DNA of 64,000 bases from Rhodocyclales bacterium (GTDB lineage Bacteria; Pseudomonadota; Gammaproteobacteria; Burkholderiales; Rhodocyclaceae), in assembly GCA_016214145.1 (NCBI GenBank), contig JACRPA010000002.1:62001-126000 (forward strand). Reading direction: 5' to 3'. Position 1 is the stretch's first letter; the number at the start of each line of letters is the position of its first letter. Positions 9,442-18,836 of this stretch are shown in pieces. The notes beneath the pieces are model-generated. The model was not told the origin of the DNA. It saw nothing but the letters and a program-made list of their open reading frames with translations, and ran no database searches. Made by a program: the position numbers and the translations under genes.

Positions 9442-11820
9442 ATGCAGTTTTCCGAACACTGGCTTCGAGAATTCGTCGATCCGCCGCTCACCAGCGCCGA
9501 ATTGGCGCACAGCCTTACCATGGCGGGTCTCGAGGTCGAAGCGCTGGCGAAAGTCGCGCCCGCCTTTGGCGGCGTCGTGGTGGCCCACGTTCTTGCCGTC
9601 GACAAGCATCCCGATGCCGACAAGCTGAAACTGTGCCGGGTCGATGCGGGGCAGGGCGAGACCCTGCAGATCGTCTGCGGTGCGCCGAATGTTGCGGCCG
9701 GCATGAAGGTGCCCTGCGCCCTCGTCGGTGCGGAGCTGCCGGGGATCAGGATCAAGGCCGCCAAGGTGCGAGGCATCGAGTCCTTCGGCATGCTCTGTTC
9801 GGCGCGCGAACTCGGCCTGTCCGAGGATCACGGCGGCCTCATGGCGCTGCCGGCCGATGCACCGGTGGGCGAGGATATCCGGGCTTATCTTGCGCTGGAC
9901 GACAGGCTGTTCACGCTCAAGCTCACGCCGAACCGCGCCGACTGTCTCAGCCTCAAGGGTGTGGCGCGCGAGGTGGGGGCCTTGACCGGAACGCCTGTGG
10001 CGCTGCCGACGATCCGGGAAGCCGAGGTCACCAGCGACAGGCGCCGCGACGTGGTGCTGGATGCCCCGTCCGCCTGCCCGCGCTACTGCGGCCGGGTGGT
10101 GGCCGGCATCGATGCGAAGGCGCCGACGCCGGGCTGGATGAAATCCCGCCTGGAACGCAGCGGCATCCGTTCCATCAGCGCGGTGGTGGATATCACCAAC
10201 TACGTCATGCTGGAACTCGGCCAGCCGCTGCACGCCTTCGACAACGCACGGCTTGTCGGCGCCGTGCGTGTGCGCTTTCCGGCTGAGGGCGAGAAGTTGT
10301 TGCTGCTGAACGAGCAGACCGTCGTGCCTGCCGCAGATACGGCGCTGATCGCGGATGAGAAACGCGCATTGGCGCTGGCCGGCATCATGGGCGGCGAGGA
10401 GAGCGGCATCACGAACGCCACTGCGGAGCTTTTTCTGGAGAGCGCTTTCTTCTCGCCGGACGCCGTCGCCGGCAAGGCGCGCGCGCTGGGTTTCTCCTCG
10501 GACGCCTCCTATCGTTTCGAGCGCGGCGTCGATTTCGCCGCCACACGCGATGCTCTGGAACGGGCGACCCAGCTGGTTCTGGACATCTGCGGCGGCCAGG
10601 CCGGCCCGGTGACGGAAGCGATCGACCACAGCCATTTGCCGAAGCGCGAAGCGGTGCGTCTGCGCGTGCCGCGAGCAGAGAAGATTCTCGGCATCCGTCT
10701 GGGCGCCGAGGTCGCGGCGCGCCTGTTCAAGGGACTCGCCTTCCCCTTCACGCACGAAGGCGACACTTTCACCGTGACGCCGCCCTCGCACCGCTTCGAC
10801 ATCGCCATCGAGGAAGACCTCATCGAGGAACTGGCGCGCCTCCACGGTTACGACAACATTCCTGCGCGTCTGCCGCAGGGAACGCTGGCCATCCTGCCGC
10901 AGAGCGAGCAGGCATGCAGCGTCTGGCGCCTGCGCCGCCTGCTGGCGTCGCGCGACTACCAGGAAGTGGTGAACTACAGCTTCGTTGACGCCGGATGGGA
11001 GCGTGATTTCTGCGCCAGTGCAGATCCCGTGGTGCTGGCCAACCCCATCGCCAGTCAGATGGGTGTGATGCGCTCCAGCCTGATTGGCGGACTGGTGGCG
11101 AATCTCGTCACCAACCTGAACAGGCGTACGGAGCGCGTGCGGGTGTTTGAAGCCGGCCGCTGTTTTCTGCGGGATGCCAAAGGGGACCAGATTGCCGGCG
11201 TCCTGCAACCCAAGCGCATTGCTGCGCTGGCGGCTGGCCCGGCGGCGCCGGAACAATGGGGATCGGCGACGCGTCCCGTGGATTTCTTCGATGCCAAGTC
11301 TGACGTGGAAGCCCTGCTCGCGCCGTGGCAGGCGCATTTCGAGCGCATTGAGCATCCGGCCCTGCATCCCGGACGCGCCGCATCGGTCAGCGTGCGGGAC
11401 AAAGTGGTCGGTTTGATCGGCGAACTGCATCCGCAGTGGGTGCAGAAATACGAACTTGGCGCAGCACCGGTTGTGTTCGAACTGGATCTCGATGCCGTGC
11501 TGCAACAGCCGCTGCCAGGTTACAGGGAAGTTTCCCGTTTTCCGACGGTGGTGCAAGATCTCGCGTTAGTGGTGGATCAGGAGGTGCCGGCGCAAGCCTT
11601 GCTGGACTGCCTTATCGCATCGGCGCCCTCCTTCGTCCGAGAGGTCATGCTATTCGATCTGTATCAGGGAAAAGGTGTCGATTTTGAGAAAAAAAGTCTT
11701 GCATTCCGGGTAGTTATGCAAGATACTGAGAAAACGCTTTCTGATGACGAAGTCGAGGCGGCTCGGGTCAAAATGATCAAGGCCGCTGCCGAAAAATTCG
11801 CCGCCAAGCTGCGTTCCTAG
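9442..11820 (+). CDS. pheT: Phenylalanyl-tRNA synthetase beta subunit
   Basis: The large PheRS subunit, 792 residues (E. coli 795), which binds tRNA and edits mischarged Tyr. It opens with MQFSEHWLREFVDPPL; an EMAP/OB tRNA-binding domain covers about residues 40-150. The B3/B4 editing region includes SISAVVDITNYVMLELGQPLH; the B5 domain and degenerate catalytic core follow. A C-terminal anticodon-binding FDX-ACB domain ends with VMLFDLYQGKGV and KSLAFRVVMQD. It is coupled with pheS and ihfA. Confidence 0.97.
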   Translation: MQFSEHWLREFVDPPLTSAELAHSLTMAGLEVEALAKVAPAFGGVVVAHVLAVDKHPDADKLKLCRVDAGQGETLQIVCGAPNVAAGMKVPCALVGAELPGIRIKAAKVRGIESFGMLCSARELGLSEDHGGLMALPADAPVGEDIRAYLALDDRLFTLKLTPNRADCLSLKGVAREVGALTGTPVALPTIREAEVTSDRRRDVVLDAPSACPRYCGRVVAGIDAKAPTPGWMKSRLERSGIRSISAVVDITNYVMLELGQPLHAFDNARLVGAVRVRFPAEGEKLLLLNEQTVVPAADTALIADEKRALALAGIMGGEESGITNATAELFLESAFFSPDAVAGKARALGFSSDASYRFERGVDFAATRDALERATQLVLDICGGQAGPVTEAIDHSHLPKREAVRLRVPRAEKILGIRLGAEVAARLFKGLAFPFTHEGDTFTVTPPSHRFDIAIEEDLIEELARLHGYDNIPARLPQGTLAILPQSEQACSVWRLRRLLASRDYQEVVNYSFVDAGWERDFCASADPVVLANPIASQMGVMRSSLIGGLVANLVTNLNRRTERVRVFEAGRCFLRDAKGDQIAGVLQPKRIAALAAGPAAPEQWGSATRPVDFFDAKSDVEALLAPWQAHFERIEHPALHPGRAASVSVRDKVVGLIGELHPQWVQKYELGAAPVVFELDLDAVLQQPLPGYREVSRFPTVVQDLALVVDQEVPAQALLDCLIASAPSFVREVMLFDLYQGKGVDFEKKSLAFRVVMQDTEKTLSDDEVEAARVKMIKAAAEKFAAKLRS

Positions 11821-11829
11821 GGAGTGGAA

Positions 11830-12135
11830 ATGACGTTAACAAAGGCGGAACTCGCCGATCTCCTGTTTGAAAAGGTCGGCCTGAACAAGCGCGAAGCGAA
11901 AGACATGGTCGAGGGTTTTTTCGAGGAAATCCGCACGGCGCTGGAGCGAGGCGAAAGCGTCAAGCTGTCCGGCTTCGGCAATTTCCAGTTGCGCGACAAA
12001 CCGCAACGTCCCGGCCGCAACCCGAAGACCGGCGAGGAAATTCCGATCACCGCACGCCGCGTCGTTACCTTCCATGCCAGCCAGAAACTCAAGGCTTCGG
12101 TCGAGAAGCTGAGCAGCCATGGCAAGCAAGGATGA
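11830..12135 (+). CDS. ihfA: Integration host factor alpha subunit
   Basis: A DNA-bending protein acting as a heterodimer with IhfB in transcription (notably sigma-54 promoters), replication and recombination. From ATG 11830 it has 101 residues. An in-frame GTG at 11824 overlaps the GGAG Shine-Dalgarno (11821-11824), so the ATG is preferred. Family landmarks: [31 protein letters not shown], and [14 protein letters not shown] with the DNA-intercalating proline arm. It follows pheT, the usual position of ihfA in proteobacteria. Confidence 0.96.
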   Translation: MTLTKAELADLLFEKVGLNKREAKDMVEGFFEEIRTALERGESVKLSGFGNFQLRDKPQRPGRNPKTGEEIPITARRVVTFHASQKLKASVEKLSSHGKQG

Positions 12136-12484
12136 CCTGCCGCCCATTCCGGCCAAGCGTTACTTCACCATCGGCGAAGTAAGCGAGTTGTGCGGCGTCA
12201 AGCCGCACGTGCTGCGCTACTGGGAGCAGGAATTCACCCAGCTGAAGCCGGTCAAGCGGCGCGGCAACCGCCGCTATTACCAACACCATGAAGTCCTGCT
12301 GGTGCGCCGCATTCGCGAGTTGCTGTACCGTGAAGGCTTCACCATCAGCGGTGCGCGCAACCGTCTGGAGGAGGGTGCCGGCAAGGAAACGCCGAATCAT
12401 GCAACCGCCTCGCTGGAACACCATGCTTCCGCAGACTCTCTGCGCGGCGAGATTGCCGGCATCATCGCCTTGCTGCGCGCCTGA
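12119..12484 (+). CDS. MerR-family transcriptional regulator
   Basis: A 121-residue regulator with an N-terminal MerR winged [23 protein letters not shown], then WEQEF and [23 protein letters not shown]. The C-terminal half is short and lacks metal-binding cysteines, so it is not a classical metal sensor. The start ATG at 12119 overlaps the end of ihfA by 17 bp in another frame. A MerR-like gene directly after ihfA is widespread in beta- and gammaproteobacteria; its target is not known to me. Confidence 0.9.
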   Translation: MASKDDLPPIPAKRYFTIGEVSELCGVKPHVLRYWEQEFTQLKPVKRRGNRRYYQHHEVLLVRRIRELLYREGFTISGARNRLEEGAGKETPNHATASLEHHASADSLRGEIAGIIALLRA

Positions 12485-12522
12485 ATCTCGCCATCGGCGC
12501 GTCGCACGTTCCCGCTCTCTGA

Positions 12523-12528
12523 TATAAT
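12523..12528 (+). promoter_or_regulatory. -10 element of tRNA-Pro promoter
   Basis: A perfect TATAAT 12 bases before the mature tRNA-Pro 5' end. No convincing -35 box is visible at 16-18 bp; GTCGCA is the best candidate. Confidence 0.6.
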
Positions 12529-12538
12529 TCGCCTCCAG

Positions 12539-12616
<78 letters not shown>

Positions 12617-12653
12617 TTCTTTCCCTGAGGCAGCCATCGCCGCGCGGCATACC

Positions 12654-13397
12654 ATGCGCATCCTCCTTTCCAACGACGACGGCTACTTCGCGCCAGGCAT
12701 CGAGATCCTTGCCAGAACGCTTTCCGATCTTGCCGAAATTACCGTCGTCGCCCCCGAGCGTGACCGCAGCGGCGCCAGCAACTCCCTTACGCTAGACCGG
12801 CCGCTCATGCTGCGCCGGGCGGCCAACGGCTTCTATTTCGTCAATGGCACGCCGACGGATTGCGTGCACCTGGCCGTGACCGGCATGCTGGATCACCTGC
12901 CCGACATGGTGATATCCGGCATCAATCGAGGCGCCAATATGGGCGACGACACCATCTACTCCGGCACTGTGGCCGCCGCGACCGAGGGGCATCTGCTGGG
13001 CGTTCCGTCGCTGGCGGTGTCGCTGACCAGCCACAAGGCGGCGCATTTCGAAACCGCGGCAATGGTGGCGAGACACATGGTCGAGCGTTGCCTGCGCAGC
13101 CCGCTCGGCGAGCCGGTGCTGCTGAACATCAATGTGCCGGATGTGCCGCTCGAGATGCTCAGGGGGATGCGGGTCACCCGGTTGGGCAAGCGGCACAAGG
13201 CCGAAGGCGTGGTCAAGCAGGTCAACCCGCGCGGCGATACGGTTTACTGGGTCGGCGCCGCGGGGTCGGCGCAGGACGCCGGAGAGGGGACGGATTTCCA
13301 TGCCGTGGAGAACGGCTATGCCTCGGTCACACCCCTGCAGATCGACCTGACTCATGGGGCGCAGATCGGCGCCGTCGCGAGCTGGCTCGAGGCATGA
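12654..13397 (+). CDS. surE: 5'/3'-nucleotidase SurE
   Basis: A metal-dependent phosphatase acting on nucleoside monophosphates, linked to stationary-phase survival. It has 247 residues (family about 250). It opens with [19 protein letters not shown], carrying the conserved NDDG acidic metal site. [17 protein letters not shown] and [22 protein letters not shown] are the other SurE signature segments. It is first in the surE-pcm-nlpD-rpoS order also found in E. coli; the stop overlaps the pcm start (ATGA). Confidence 0.97.
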   Translation: MRILLSNDDGYFAPGIEILARTLSDLAEITVVAPERDRSGASNSLTLDRPLMLRRAANGFYFVNGTPTDCVHLAVTGMLDHLPDMVISGINRGANMGDDTIYSGTVAAATEGHLLGVPSLAVSLTSHKAAHFETAAMVARHMVERCLRSPLGEPVLLNINVPDVPLEMLRGMRVTRLGKRHKAEGVVKQVNPRGDTVYWVGAAGSAQDAGEGTDFHAVENGYASVTPLQIDLTHGAQIGAVASWLEA

Positions 13398-14050
13398 AGC
13401 GCGAGCTGTCCGGCATAGGCATGACTTCCCAGCGCACCCGCGCGCGGATGATCGAACGCCTGCGCGCAGACGGCATACGCGATGAGCGGGTGCTGGCGGC
13501 GATGGCCGCCGTGCCGCGGCATATCTTCGTCGAGGAAGCGCTGGCCTCGCGCGCCTATGAGGACATGGCCTTGCCGATCGGATTGAAGCAGACGATTTCC
13601 CAGCCGTTCATCGTGGCGCGCATGATCGAGTTGCTGGCTGCGGGGCGCGAGCTTGGCAAAACGCTCGAAATCGGTGCTGGCTGCGGCTATCAGGCGGCTG
13701 TCCTGGCGCAGCTGGCCAAGGATGTCTATGCCGTCGAGCGCATCGCCCAGTTGCTCGACAAGGCGCGCGCCAATTTGCGTCACTTGCGTTTGCCCAATGT
13801 CAGGCTGAAACATGCGGACGGCAATCTGGGGCTGGCGGATGCCGCGCCTTTCGATACAATCATCCTTGCCGCTGCCACGGGGCGCGTGCCGCAGGCCTTG
13901 CTCGGGCAACTCGCTTTGGGCGGGCGCATGATCCTGCCGCTGGGCGGGGCGGAACAGTCGCTCTGCCTTATCGAGCGCAGTCCGCGCGGATATGCCGAAA
14001 CGCGCCTCGATTCGGTGCGCTTCGTACCTCTTGTAGCCGGAGTCGAATAA
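13394..14050 (+). CDS. pcm: Protein-L-isoaspartate O-methyltransferase
   Basis: Repairs L-isoaspartyl residues in aged proteins by SAM-dependent methylation. With the ATG at 13394, which overlaps the surE TGA, it has 218 residues. [34 protein letters not shown] and the substrate-binding segment [18 protein letters not shown] are diagnostic. SAM motif I is [18 protein letters not shown], and post-I is VYAVERI. The upstream open frame through surE has no family support. Confidence 0.96.
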   Translation: MKRELSGIGMTSQRTRARMIERLRADGIRDERVLAAMAAVPRHIFVEEALASRAYEDMALPIGLKQTISQPFIVARMIELLAAGRELGKTLEIGAGCGYQAAVLAQLAKDVYAVERIAQLLDKARANLRHLRLPNVRLKHADGNLGLADAAPFDTIILAAATGRVPQALLGQLALGGRMILPLGGAEQSLCLIERSPRGYAETRLDSVRFVPLVAGVE

Positions 14051-14052
14051 GC

Positions 14053-14952
14053 ATGGCGAACCTTGTTTCCCGATATGCGATTCTTCTCGCCGTATTCGGT
14101 GCTGCCCTGCTCGGCGGTTGTGCGTCCAGAACCCCTGCTCCCGTGATCGAACGGGGCGGGGCGTCCGGCAAGAGTCCGGTACCGGCCGCGCTACCTGCCA
14201 GACCCGGCGAATTCCACACGGTGAAAAAGGGGGACACGCTCTACAGCATTGCACTGGAGCATGGCCAGTCCTACCGCGATGTCGCCTCCTGGAACAATAT
14301 CGACAACCCCAATGTAATCCGGATCGGCCAGCAGTTGCGCATCGCGCCCCCCGAGGGGGTGGCCGTGGCGAAGCCGGTTGCCGTTCCGGCGGCGGTCGAA
14401 ACGCGCCCTCTTGTCGCCGGTGCCGTGTCGAATACCGATACCCTCAAGCGTGAACCGAAAGGGGGCAAGCAGCCCTACACGGAGCAGGCCATGGCGGCGG
14501 TGCAGAAGCCGGAAGAACCGCATTCGCCGCAACCCGCCATGCAGGTCAAGGCTGAGCCCAGGCCGGCGGAACCCGTTGCCGGCGGTGAGTTGAACTGGGC
14601 CTGGCCGAGTGGCGGCAAGGTGATCGCAGCCTACGTGGAAGGCGGCAGCAAAGGGGTCGACATCGAAGGCAGGATCGGCGAGCCGGTGCTGGCGGCCGAG
14701 GTCGGCAAGGTGACCTATGCGGGCAGCGGCATCCGCGGCTACGGCAACTTGCTCATCATCCAGCATGCCAACAGCCTGTCCAGCGTGTACGCCCACAACA
14801 GCAAGCTGCTGGCCAGGGAGGGCCAGCAGGTGACCAGGGGGCAGAAGATTGCCGAACTCGGCAACAGCGATGCGGATCAGGCCAAGCTCCACTTTGAGAT
14901 TCGCCGGCAGGGCAAACCGCTCGATCCGCTCAAGCTGCTGCCGCCGAGGTAG
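14053..14952 (+). CDS. nlpD: NlpD-type lipoprotein with LysM and degenerate LytM domain
   Basis: An outer-membrane lipoprotein that in E. coli activates amidase AmiC during cell separation. It has 299 residues. The signal ends in the lipobox LLGGC (Cys 23). A LysM domain spans about 55-100 (HTVKKGDTLYSIALEHG), then a Pro/Ala linker, then an M23 (LytM) domain from about 195. The zinc motifs are altered: HxxxD is replaced around KGVDIEGRIG, and the second motif reads KLHFEIRRQG rather than HLHFE. This fits a non-catalytic activator as in known NlpD. It is followed 3 bp later by rpoS; in E. coli the main rpoS promoter lies within nlpD. Confidence 0.93.
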   Translation: MANLVSRYAILLAVFGAALLGGCASRTPAPVIERGGASGKSPVPAALPARPGEFHTVKKGDTLYSIALEHGQSYRDVASWNNIDNPNVIRIGQQLRIAPPEGVAVAKPVAVPAAVETRPLVAGAVSNTDTLKREPKGGKQPYTEQAMAAVQKPEEPHSPQPAMQVKAEPRPAEPVAGGELNWAWPSGGKVIAAYVEGGSKGVDIEGRIGEPVLAAEVGKVTYAGSGIRGYGNLLIIQHANSLSSVYAHNSKLLAREGQQVTRGQKIAELGNSDADQAKLHFEIRRQGKPLDPLKLLPPR

Positions 14953-14955
14953 TTC

Positions 14956-15867
14956 ATGCGCGACGAAGCCTTGCCGGAAGAAGGGGAGGTTGCCGAGCCG
15001 GCCGTGCCCGAACCTGCGCCGCTTGCCGAGCCGGAATTCATCAACGATGTCACCCAGATCTACCTCAATGAGATCGGCGCCAACCCCCTGCTGACCCCGG
15101 AGCAGGAATTGGACTTCTCCCGACGCGCACGCCAGGGCGAAGAAGCGGCGCGGCAAAAAATGATCGAACACAACCTGCGCCTGGTGGTGAACATCGCCAA
15201 GCACTACCTCAATCGTGGCATGCCGCTGCTCGACCTGGTCGAAGAAGGCAATCTCGGCCTGATCCACGCCCTGGACAAGTTCGACCCGGAGCGCGGCTTT
15301 CGCTTTTCGACCTATGCCACCTGGTGGATCCGCCAGAACATCGAGCGGGCGATCATGAACCAGTCGCGCACCATCCGCCTGCCTGTGCATGTTGTGAAGG
15401 AGCTCAACTCGGTGTTGCGCGCCATGCGCCATCTGGAGGCCGCCAGCGCGCGCGAGACCGGTGTGGAGGAGATCGCCCAGTTGCTGGACAAGCCTGTCGA
15501 GGAGGTGCGCCAGGTGCTGGCGCTGAACGAGCATGTGGCCTCGCTGGACGCGCCGCTGGAGATCGATCCCAGCCTGTCCATCGGAGAATCGCTGGCGGAT
15601 GATGCCGCCGAAACCCCTGAAATGCAGATTCAAACCGCCGAGGTGGAACATCTGGTCACCGAGTGGATCGGCATGCTCAGCGACAAGCAGCGCCAGGTCA
15701 TCGAATACCGCTATGGGCTGAACGGCTGCGAGGTGGCGACTCTGGAGGAGCTGGCCGAGCGCCTGTCGCTGACGCGCGAGCGGGTGCGGCAGATCCAGAT
15801 CGAGGCGCTGGCACAGTTGCGGCGCATCCTCAAGCGGCACGGCGTTTCGAAGGACGTGCTGTTGTAG
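14956..15867 (+). CDS. rpoS: RNA polymerase sigma factor RpoS
   Basis: The general stress and stationary-phase sigma factor. It has 303 residues. Region 1.2 is [20 protein letters not shown]; region 2 contains [40 protein letters not shown] and [19 protein letters not shown] (2.3-2.4); region 4 contains [10 protein letters not shown] and [19 protein letters not shown] as the -35 recognition HTH. The N-terminus is acidic and short, as in RpoS rather than RpoD. The context behind surE-pcm-nlpD supports rpoS. Confidence 0.96.
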   Translation: MRDEALPEEGEVAEPAVPEPAPLAEPEFINDVTQIYLNEIGANPLLTPEQELDFSRRARQGEEAARQKMIEHNLRLVVNIAKHYLNRGMPLLDLVEEGNLGLIHALDKFDPERGFRFSTYATWWIRQNIERAIMNQSRTIRLPVHVVKELNSVLRAMRHLEAASARETGVEEIAQLLDKPVEEVRQVLALNEHVASLDAPLEIDPSLSIGESLADDAAETPEMQIQTAEVEHLVTEWIGMLSDKQRQVIEYRYGLNGCEVATLEELAERLSLTRERVRQIQIEALAQLRRILKRHGVSKDVLL

Positions 15868-15870
15868 CGG

Positions 15871-16878
15871 CTACCTTGCTGCCAGGCGCGCTGCACGTTC
15901 CGCCTTCAATTCAAGCGACAACGCGAACACAGTCATCGCATAGAAACTGGAACGGTTGTAGCGCGTGATGACGTAGAAGTTGCGGTATCCCAGCCAGTAT
16001 TCGGTTGCCTCGTCGGGTGTGGCAAGGTCGATCAGGGCACAAGGCAGTTGCGGCGCATCGGCGGCGGGGCTGACGCCGTAGGCTGTCATTTCCGCGGGCA
16101 TGAGGCGAGGCAGAATGCCGGCATCGATGAGTTCGCCGAACCGGTCTCCTGCCACGCTGGCGGGGGCGGCGATCGGGCTCCCGGTTTCCCAGCCGTGGCT
16201 GGCAAGAAAATTGGCAACGCTGGCAATGGCATCCGCCGCGCTCGCCGCCAGATCCACCTGGCCGTCCCCATCGAAATCCACGGCCCAGTTGCGTATGCTG
16301 CTGGGCAGGAACTGCGGCATGCCCAGCGCTCCCGCATAGGAGCCGGAATAGGCGAGCGGGCTGCGGCGCGACTCGCGCGCCAGCAGCAGCAAGGCCTCCA
16401 GTTCGCGGCGGAAAAGATCGGCTCGCGGCGGGTAGTCGAAGGCCAGCGTGGCCAGTGTCGCCAGCGCCGGATACTTGCCCATGTTGCGCCCGTAAATCGT
16501 CTCGACGCCGATGATGGCGACGATGACTTCCTCCGGTATGCCGTAGGTGCGCCGTGCCGCTTCGAGCGCGGGGTTGTGCGCTTCCCAGAAGCGCAGTCCG
16601 CCTTCGATGCGGGAAGGTTCGATGAATCGGGCGCGGTAGGCCAGCCACGAACGCACCGACGGATCCTTCGGCGGCAGGATGGCCTTGATCGCCTTCGGCT
16701 GCGGTTGCGCCTGGCCGAACAGACGCAACAGGCGGTTGCGATCGAAGCCGTGCTTCTCGTGCATTTCCTCCACGAATGCCCGCACATCGTCGCGCTGGGC
16801 GAAGCCGCCGGCGCTGGCGCCGGAGGACATTGCCAACGCCAGGACATAGAGGAAAACAGAGGACAGAATTCGACTCAT
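15871..16878 (-). CDS. mltB: Lytic murein transglycosylase B
   Basis: A periplasmic or outer-membrane peptidoglycan lytic transglycosylase, 335 residues. A signal peptide (MSRILSSVFLYVLALAMSSG) has no clear lipobox Cys. SLT_2 landmarks are IVAIIGVETIYGRNMG, with the catalytic Glu in VET, and AGALGMPQFLPSSIRNWAVD; FDGDGQVDL follows as in MltB. The ATG overlaps the TGA of the upstream transglutaminase gene (ATGA), so the genes are coupled. It converges with rpoS, with only 3 bp between stops. An open frame continues upstream of this start but gives low-complexity, non-homologous sequence and is ignored. Confidence 0.93.
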   Translation of the reverse strand: MSRILSSVFLYVLALAMSSGASAGGFAQRDDVRAFVEEMHEKHGFDRNRLLRLFGQAQPQPKAIKAILPPKDPSVRSWLAYRARFIEPSRIEGGLRFWEAHNPALEAARRTYGIPEEVIVAIIGVETIYGRNMGKYPALATLATLAFDYPPRADLFRRELEALLLLARESRRSPLAYSGSYAGALGMPQFLPSSIRNWAVDFDGDGQVDLAASAADAIASVANFLASHGWETGSPIAAPASVAGDRFGELIDAGILPRLMPAEMTAYGVSPAADAPQLPCALIDLATPDEATEYWLGYRNFYVITRYNRSSFYAMTVFALSLELKAERAARLAAR

Positions 16879-18836
16879 CGCGGGACGGCAATCTCCATGT
16901 CGGCAATCAGTCCTCGCAATCGTTGCCGAGGCTCCTTGCCGTTCAGTCTGCCATAGCGCAGGTCGATGTAGAGTGCGGCGATTGCCGCCATGGGTTGTGT
17001 CAGTTCCGGTCGGGCCAGGGCAACGCGATGCGCATAGTCCGCCGGTCCCTCCCAGTCCCGGCGCGCCAGCCCGATGCGCGCCAGCTTGCGGCTCAGCCGG
17101 TTCCAGGCGCGCACCGTCGGGTCGAGCCTGACCCGCTTGTGCAGCGCCCAGGCCGTCAGTCCCAGCAGCAGAAAGCCGCACAGCGCAGCCATGACCGCCG
17201 TCATGGCTTTCCAGTCGGGTTCGCGCATGCCGAGGCGCGACAGCACTTCGCGCTGGCGCTGCGGCGTGTAGCCCAGCACCCACTGATTCCATGAGTTGTT
17301 GACCGCTTCCCAGCGGAAGCGGATTTGCCGCAACCAGGAGATATCTGTCCGCACAAGGAACGGCAGGGGTTCGCCTGCCGGCACGGCGGACGCCAGCCCG
17401 GCTTCGATGCGATTTGGCGCGACGGCCGCAGTCGGATCGACGCGCAGCCAGCCCTTGCCCTCCAGCCAGACTTCCGCCCAGGCATGGGCATCGGATTGGC
17501 GCACGATGAGGTAGTCGTCCACCGGATTGTGCTCCCCGCCCTGGTAGCCGGTGACGATGCGCGCCGGGATGCCGGCCGCGCGCATGGCGAAGACGAAAGC
17601 CGAGGCGAAATGCTCGCAGAAGCCGCGCCGGGTATCGAAGAGGAACTGGTCGATGCTGTTCTCCCCGAGAAGGGGCGGGGTCAGCGTATAGAAGAAGCTT
17701 TCCTGGCGGAAATGATCCAGCATGCGGCGGATGACGGCCTCCTGGTCCCCCGATTCGCGTCGCCATTGCTCGGCAAGCGCCCGGGTCCGGGGATTGTTGG
17801 CGGAGAGGTTCATATTGCTTCGCAGCGACGCTCCGGATTCATCTGCGCCTGACACGAAGTCGGGGTGGGAGCGCATTTCATAGCGCATGCGGCTGCGCAC
17901 CGGCGTTTTCGCCAGCACTTGATACTCGCGGGAAATGATCGCACCGGGCGGCGGCACGTCGGGCATTTCGAGGGCGAATAGCCAGTGCTTGTTGTGCGGT
18001 TCGAGCGTGATTGCGTAGCGAATGGCGCCGCTTGTCGCCGTATCGGGGGGGCTGACTTTCTCCTGCTGCGCGCCGGCGCGCCAGGTGCGACCGTCGAACA
18101 GGCGCAATACCGGGCCGCGCCAGTACAGGATATGCTTCGGCGGTATTTCCCCCTCGAATCTGACGCGGAAGGCGATCTCGCCGGACAGGCTCAGATTGCT
18201 GATGGATCCAGGCGACATGGCGTCCGAGAGGCCGCTCATGCCGCTGTAGGCATCGACCGGCAGGCCCCAGAGCGGGCCTTGCACGCGCGGGAAAAGCAGG
18301 AACAGGACGAGCATGAAGGGCGCGGCCTGCGCCAGCATGAGGGCGGACAGGCGCAGATGCTCGACGGCGGATCGGCCCGCGTGCCCCAGGCTGGCCAGGG
18401 CGGCGGTGATGGCGACGAGGGCCGCCATGGCAAGACCGGCGACTTCGATGCCTTGTGCATTGAGGAAATGGGTGAGGAGCAGGAAATAGCAGAGGAAGAT
18501 GACGGCCAGGCCGTCTCGCACGCTGCGCAACTCCAGCAGCTTGAGGGCGAGAAACAGGATGAGAAGCGCGACGCCCGGATCCTTGCCGAAGAACTGGCGA
18601 TAAGTGAGAAAGATTCCCGCCGAGCCGGCGGCGACGAGAAAGGTCAGCAGCCATCGCGGCGGCAGCGTGGCGGTTCGCCACCAGATCGCCCCCCGCCAGG
18701 CAAGGGTCATACCGACGGCCGCCGTCAGCCAGGCGGGCGCATGCTCGGCATCGGGCGCCAGGGTCAGGACTGCGCAGGCGAGGAGCCACAGTTCCTGTAT
18801 GCGGGCGAGGCGGGGGCTTTCTCGTTTAGCCGCCAT
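16875..18836 (-). CDS. Transmembrane transglutaminase-like protein (TgpA/DUF3488 family)
   Basis: About 653 residues. The N-terminal third has several hydrophobic helices (for example LWLLACAVLTLAPDAEHAPA and the segments up to about residue 200) like DUF3488. The central soluble part has the transglutaminase-like triad: Cys in RRGFCEHFASAFVFAMRAAG, His in SDAHAWAEVWLEGKG, and Asp in LRVDPTAAV. A further transmembrane helix follows near residue 540. In Pseudomonas aeruginosa the homologue TgpA is essential, and its catalytic domain faces the periplasm. The start at ATG 18836 follows GGAGG upstream and overlaps the DUF58 gene by 11 bp; an earlier ATG at 18887 would overlap by 62 bp. It is coupled to MltB, which suggests envelope remodelling (inference). 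Confidence 0.9.
   Translation of the reverse strand: MAAKRESPRLARIQELWLLACAVLTLAPDAEHAPAWLTAAVGMTLAWRGAIWWRTATLPPRWLLTFLVAAGSAGIFLTYRQFFGKDPGVALLILFLALKLLELRSVRDGLAVIFLCYFLLLTHFLNAQGIEVAGLAMAALVAITAALASLGHAGRSAVEHLRLSALMLAQAAPFMLVLFLLFPRVQGPLWGLPVDAYSGMSGLSDAMSPGSISNLSLSGEIAFRVRFEGEIPPKHILYWRGPVLRLFDGRTWRAGAQQEKVSPPDTATSGAIRYAITLEPHNKHWLFALEMPDVPPPGAIISREYQVLAKTPVRSRMRYEMRSHPDFVSGADESGASLRSNMNLSANNPRTRALAEQWRRESGDQEAVIRRMLDHFRQESFFYTLTPPLLGENSIDQFLFDTRRGFCEHFASAFVFAMRAAGIPARIVTGYQGGEHNPVDDYLIVRQSDAHAWAEVWLEGKGWLRVDPTAAVAPNRIEAGLASAVPAGEPLPFLVRTDISWLRQIRFRWEAVNNSWNQWVLGYTPQRQREVLSRLGMREPDWKAMTAVMAALCGFLLLGLTAWALHKRVRLDPTVRAWNRLSRKLARIGLARRDWEGPADYAHRVALARPELTQPMAAIAALYIDLRYGRLNGKEPRQRLRGLIADMEIAVPR

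Noticed and set aside
16879..17766. In-frame extension of mltB suggesting a fusion
   Set aside because: The extension overlaps the transglutaminase gene in another frame and is low-complexity; the signal peptide at 16878 marks the true start.
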